Below, piece by piece: positions 62,335 to 64,000 of a stretch of 64,000 nt of DNA. The stretch comes from JBFONV01 sp040779335 (GTDB lineage: Bacteria > Pseudomonadota > Gammaproteobacteria > Enterobacterales > Alteromonadaceae): positions 439,787 to 503,786 of the forward strand of contig JBFONV010000004.1 in NCBI GenBank assembly GCA_040779335.1, written 5' to 3'. The notes under the pieces were generated by a model. That model searched no databases. It was not told where the DNA came from and saw only the letters and a program-made list of their open reading frames with translations. Made by a program: the position numbers and the translations under genes. Each line of letters starts with the position of its first letter. The stretch's first letter is position 1.

Positions 62335-63096
62335 ATGAATTTAGCAGGTAAAGTTATTGTCATCACTGGTGGTGGCCAAGGTCTAGGTCGCGCAATGGCG
62401 ATTAATCTTGCGAAAGAAGGCGCAAAATTGGCGCTAATCGATTTAAACGAAGAGCAACTGCAAGAAACAGTAGGATTAGTTGAACAAGCTGGTTCTTCAG
62501 CTCGTTACTATTTGGCTAACGTGACTCAAGAAGCAGAAGTAGAAGCTACGTTTACAAAAATCAATGCTGACTTTAATGGCTTTGATGGTTTGATCAATAA
62601 TGCCGGCATTTTACGCGACGGCATGTTTGTTAAAGCCAAAGATGGAGTTGTGAGTAAAAAAATGTCGTTAGAGCAGTTTCAGTCGGTTATTGATGTAAAC
62701 TTAACTGGTGTATTTTTATGTGGTCGTGAAGCTGCAGTACATATGATTGAGTCTGGACGTAAAGGTGTGATTGTAAATATGTCATCAATTGCTCGTGGCG
62801 GTAATATGGGACAAACTAATTACGCAGCATCTAAAGCAGGTGTGGTTGCGATGACAGTAACATGGGCGAGAGAATTAGGACGTCACGGGATCAGAGTTGG
62901 CGCAATAGCCCCAGGTGTGATTCGTACTGCAATGACCGATGCGATGAAACCAGAAATGCGTGAACGTTTAGAAAAAATGAAACCTGTAGGTCGTTTGGGT
63001 GAAGCGGATGAGATAGCTCATACGGTTAAGTATATTTTTGAAAACGAATTTTTTACTGGCCGTGTCGTTGAAGTAGATGGTGGTCTTTGCATGTAG
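62335..63096 (+). CDS. short-chain dehydrogenase/reductase (FabG-like)
   Basis: 253 residues. TGGGQGLG at 11-18, D36 after the second strand favouring NAD(H), NNAG, catalytic Ser at 150-151, Y163-x3-K167 (YAASK). It oxidises or reduces a hydroxyacyl substrate; in this setting a 3-hydroxyacyl-CoA or related step is plausible. AAGGAAC precedes the ATG. It is the last gene of the run, with a terminator after. Confidence 0.9.
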   Translation: MNLAGKVIVITGGGQGLGRAMAINLAKEGAKLALIDLNEEQLQETVGLVEQAGSSARYYLANVTQEAEVEATFTKINADFNGFDGLINNAGILRDGMFVKAKDGVVSKKMSLEQFQSVIDVNLTGVFLCGREAAVHMIESGRKGVIVNMSSIARGGNMGQTNYAASKAGVVAMTVTWARELGRHGIRVGAIAPGVIRTAMTDAMKPEMRERLEKMKPVGRLGEADEIAHTVKYIFENEFFTGRVVEVDGGLCM

Positions 63097-63128
63097 GACA
63101 AATCATAGCTATTTGTGGTTCCTCAGAT

Positions 63129-63160
63129 AAAGACGAGTGCGCTCGTCTTTATTTTTTAAT
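63129..63160 (+). terminator. terminator of the icmF-SDR run
   Basis: AAAGACGAG, TGCG loop, CTCGTCTTT followed by ATTTTTTAATTTTTT. A 9-bp stem with a T run, 33 bases past the SDR stop. Confidence 0.9.
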
Positions 63161-63175
63161 TTTTTGGACCTTCTT

Positions 63176-63712
63176 ATGAATAGAGCGTTATTTTTAGATC
63201 GAGACGGTATTATTAATATCGATCACGGCTATGTGTATAAAAAAGAAAATTTTGATTTTGTGGAAGGGATTTTTGATCTTTGTCGTTATGCCACATCAAA
63301 AGGTTTTGATATTTATGTAATTACTAATCAAAGCGGTATAGCAAGAGGATTATATAGTATCGAAGATTTTGAAAAATTAACGAAATGGATGAAAGCAGAG
63401 TTTAATAAAGAAGGGGTTCATATAGCTGATGTTATGTGTTGTCCTCACCATCCAACTAAAGGTGATAATGAATACCACAAGGAATGTTCATGTAGGAAAC
63501 CACATCCTGGCATGATCCTGACGGTACAAGATAAATATAATGTCGATTTAAAGCAGAGTATTTTTATTGGCGATAAAATTTCAGATATGCAAGCCGCAGA
63601 ATCTGCAGGTATACATAATCGTATACTTGTTAACAGTAAATATGGTGATGATGGCAGTATTTATGCGCATAGAGTACCTGATCTAATGTCAGCTCTCGTA
63701 TTTATTGAATAA
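63176..63712 (+). CDS. gmhB: D,D-heptose 1,7-bisphosphate phosphatase
   Basis: 178 residues. HAD phosphatase with FLDRDGIIN (nucleophile and acid Asp), VITNQSG, the zinc loop CCPHHP ... CSCRKPHPGM, and IGDKISDMQAAESAG. It removes the 7-phosphate... precisely, the phosphate at C7 of D-glycero-D-manno-heptose 1,7-bisphosphate for LPS inner core synthesis. The frame opens at 63137, but that is inside the preceding terminator; the ATG at 63176 begins exactly as GmhB proteins do. It is followed by rRNA-type promoters, as gmhB precedes an rrn operon in E. coli. Confidence 0.94.
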   Translation: MNRALFLDRDGIINIDHGYVYKKENFDFVEGIFDLCRYATSKGFDIYVITNQSGIARGLYSIEDFEKLTKWMKAEFNKEGVHIADVMCCPHHPTKGDNEYHKECSCRKPHPGMILTVQDKYNVDLKQSIFIGDKISDMQAAESAGIHNRILVNSKYGDDGSIYAHRVPDLMSALVFIE

Positions 63713-63778
63713 AAAGTAGATAAATTGTGCGCTTTTTGAGCGTTTGAACTAAAATAATAAATTAATCGCATTTTGTGC

Positions 63779-63806
63779 TTGACCTCAAGGTAAAAGTGTC
63801 TAAAAT
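63779..63806 (+). promoter_or_regulatory. rRNA operon promoter P1
   Basis: TTGACC, 16-base spacer, TAAAAT, with a GC-rich discriminator GCGCATC, the mark of stringently controlled rRNA promoters. Confidence 0.7.
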
Positions 63807-63937
63807 GCGCATCCACTTCCAAGGGAGAGCCCAAAGGAGTGTTTTGATAGGTTATCTTGGTCGCTTTCGAGCTTAATGAGATAACATAACGTTTTAAAAA
63901 GTCGGTTTGAAAAGTTCAAATTTATTTAAATAAAATG

Positions 63938-63965
63938 TTGACATCAAAACTGAGACGCGTAGAAT
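63938..63965 (+). promoter_or_regulatory. rRNA operon promoter P2
   Basis: TTGACA, 16-base spacer, TAGAAT, again followed by GCGCATC, with an A/T-rich UP-element-like tract (63911-63936) upstream. The discriminator matches that of P1. A 9-bp hairpin (GCTTCGGGC-AAG-GCCTGAAGC, one G-U) starts 8 bases after the -10. The window ends before the 16S gene. Confidence 0.75.
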
Positions 63966-64000
63966 GCGCATCTCGCTTCGGGCAAGGCCTGAAGCAACGA

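Noticed and set aside
63137..63175. Longer gmhB N-terminus starting at 63137
   Set aside because: It would begin inside the SDR terminator hairpin and adds a non-conserved Phe/Leu-rich leader; the ATG at 63176 fits the family.

Overview
The window is a low-GC (about 40 percent by eye) chromosomal segment of a marine gammaproteobacterium. Gene order (DAHP synthase-trpEGD(CF)BA diverging from rnm-yciO-scpA-scpB-rluB, rnd-ycgL-transglycosylase-ycgN, a LiuR-type leucine locus, gmhB in front of an rRNA promoter) and protein style suggest Alteromonadales, probably the Colwelliaceae (Colwellia/Thalassotalea). This assignment is inferred, not searched.

Layout. 1-1300: 3' end of an NTF2/SnoaL-like gene and a free-standing EAL phosphodiesterase. 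1329-1489: a probable MITE ending on the trpA stop codon. 1489-9600 (minus): a complete trp operon whose first gene is a DAHP synthase, preceded by a classical attenuator with an 18-residue leader peptide carrying three consecutive Trp codons. 9660-17100 (plus): RNase AM, YciO, ScpA/ScpB, RluB, RNase D, YcgL, lytic transglycosylase, YcgN. 17137-28862: gamma-carbonic-anhydrase-like protein, PntAB, alanine/Na+ symporter, RhlE-type helicase, a zinc-ribbon-like unknown, a diguanylate cyclase, a Kef-type antiporter and a patatin-like lipase. 29152-29706 (minus): a c-di-GMP-I (GEMM-I) riboswitch with its own promoter and expression platform, in front of a small secreted DUF3718 protein. 29881-39839: liuR-liuABCDE plus a CoA-transferase pair on the minus strand, and a divergent thiolase, with two near-perfect LiuR palindromes between them. 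Together they take isovaleryl-CoA to acetyl-CoA.

39840-50520 is an accessory zone. It holds a PA2778/PA2779-type pair, a DUF6090-like membrane protein, a DUF3667 protein, an ECF sigma factor with a membrane partner and a 56-residue membrane peptide, an NADP alcohol dehydrogenase, a membrane AraC regulator, DUF4386 and an aldo/keto reductase. It is marked by two decayed direct duplications: the thiolase 3' end with its terminator and repeats (copy at 42437-42757), and the aldo/keto reductase flank (copy at 45485-45740). A 50-bp tandem dyad repeat lies inside the first.

50680-63712 (mostly plus): small membrane protein, DEDDh exonuclease, large RluA-family pseudouridine synthase, AraC regulator, then a fused isobutyryl-CoA mutase (IcmF) followed by acyl-CoA dehydrogenase, acrylyl-CoA reductase-like, 3-hydroxyisobutyryl-CoA hydrolase-like and SDR genes, a likely branched/short-chain acyl-CoA catabolic operon. 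gmhB follows. The window ends on two tandem rRNA-type promoters, so an rrn operon should start just beyond it. No tRNA, rRNA gene body, CRISPR array, prophage or intact transposase was seen.
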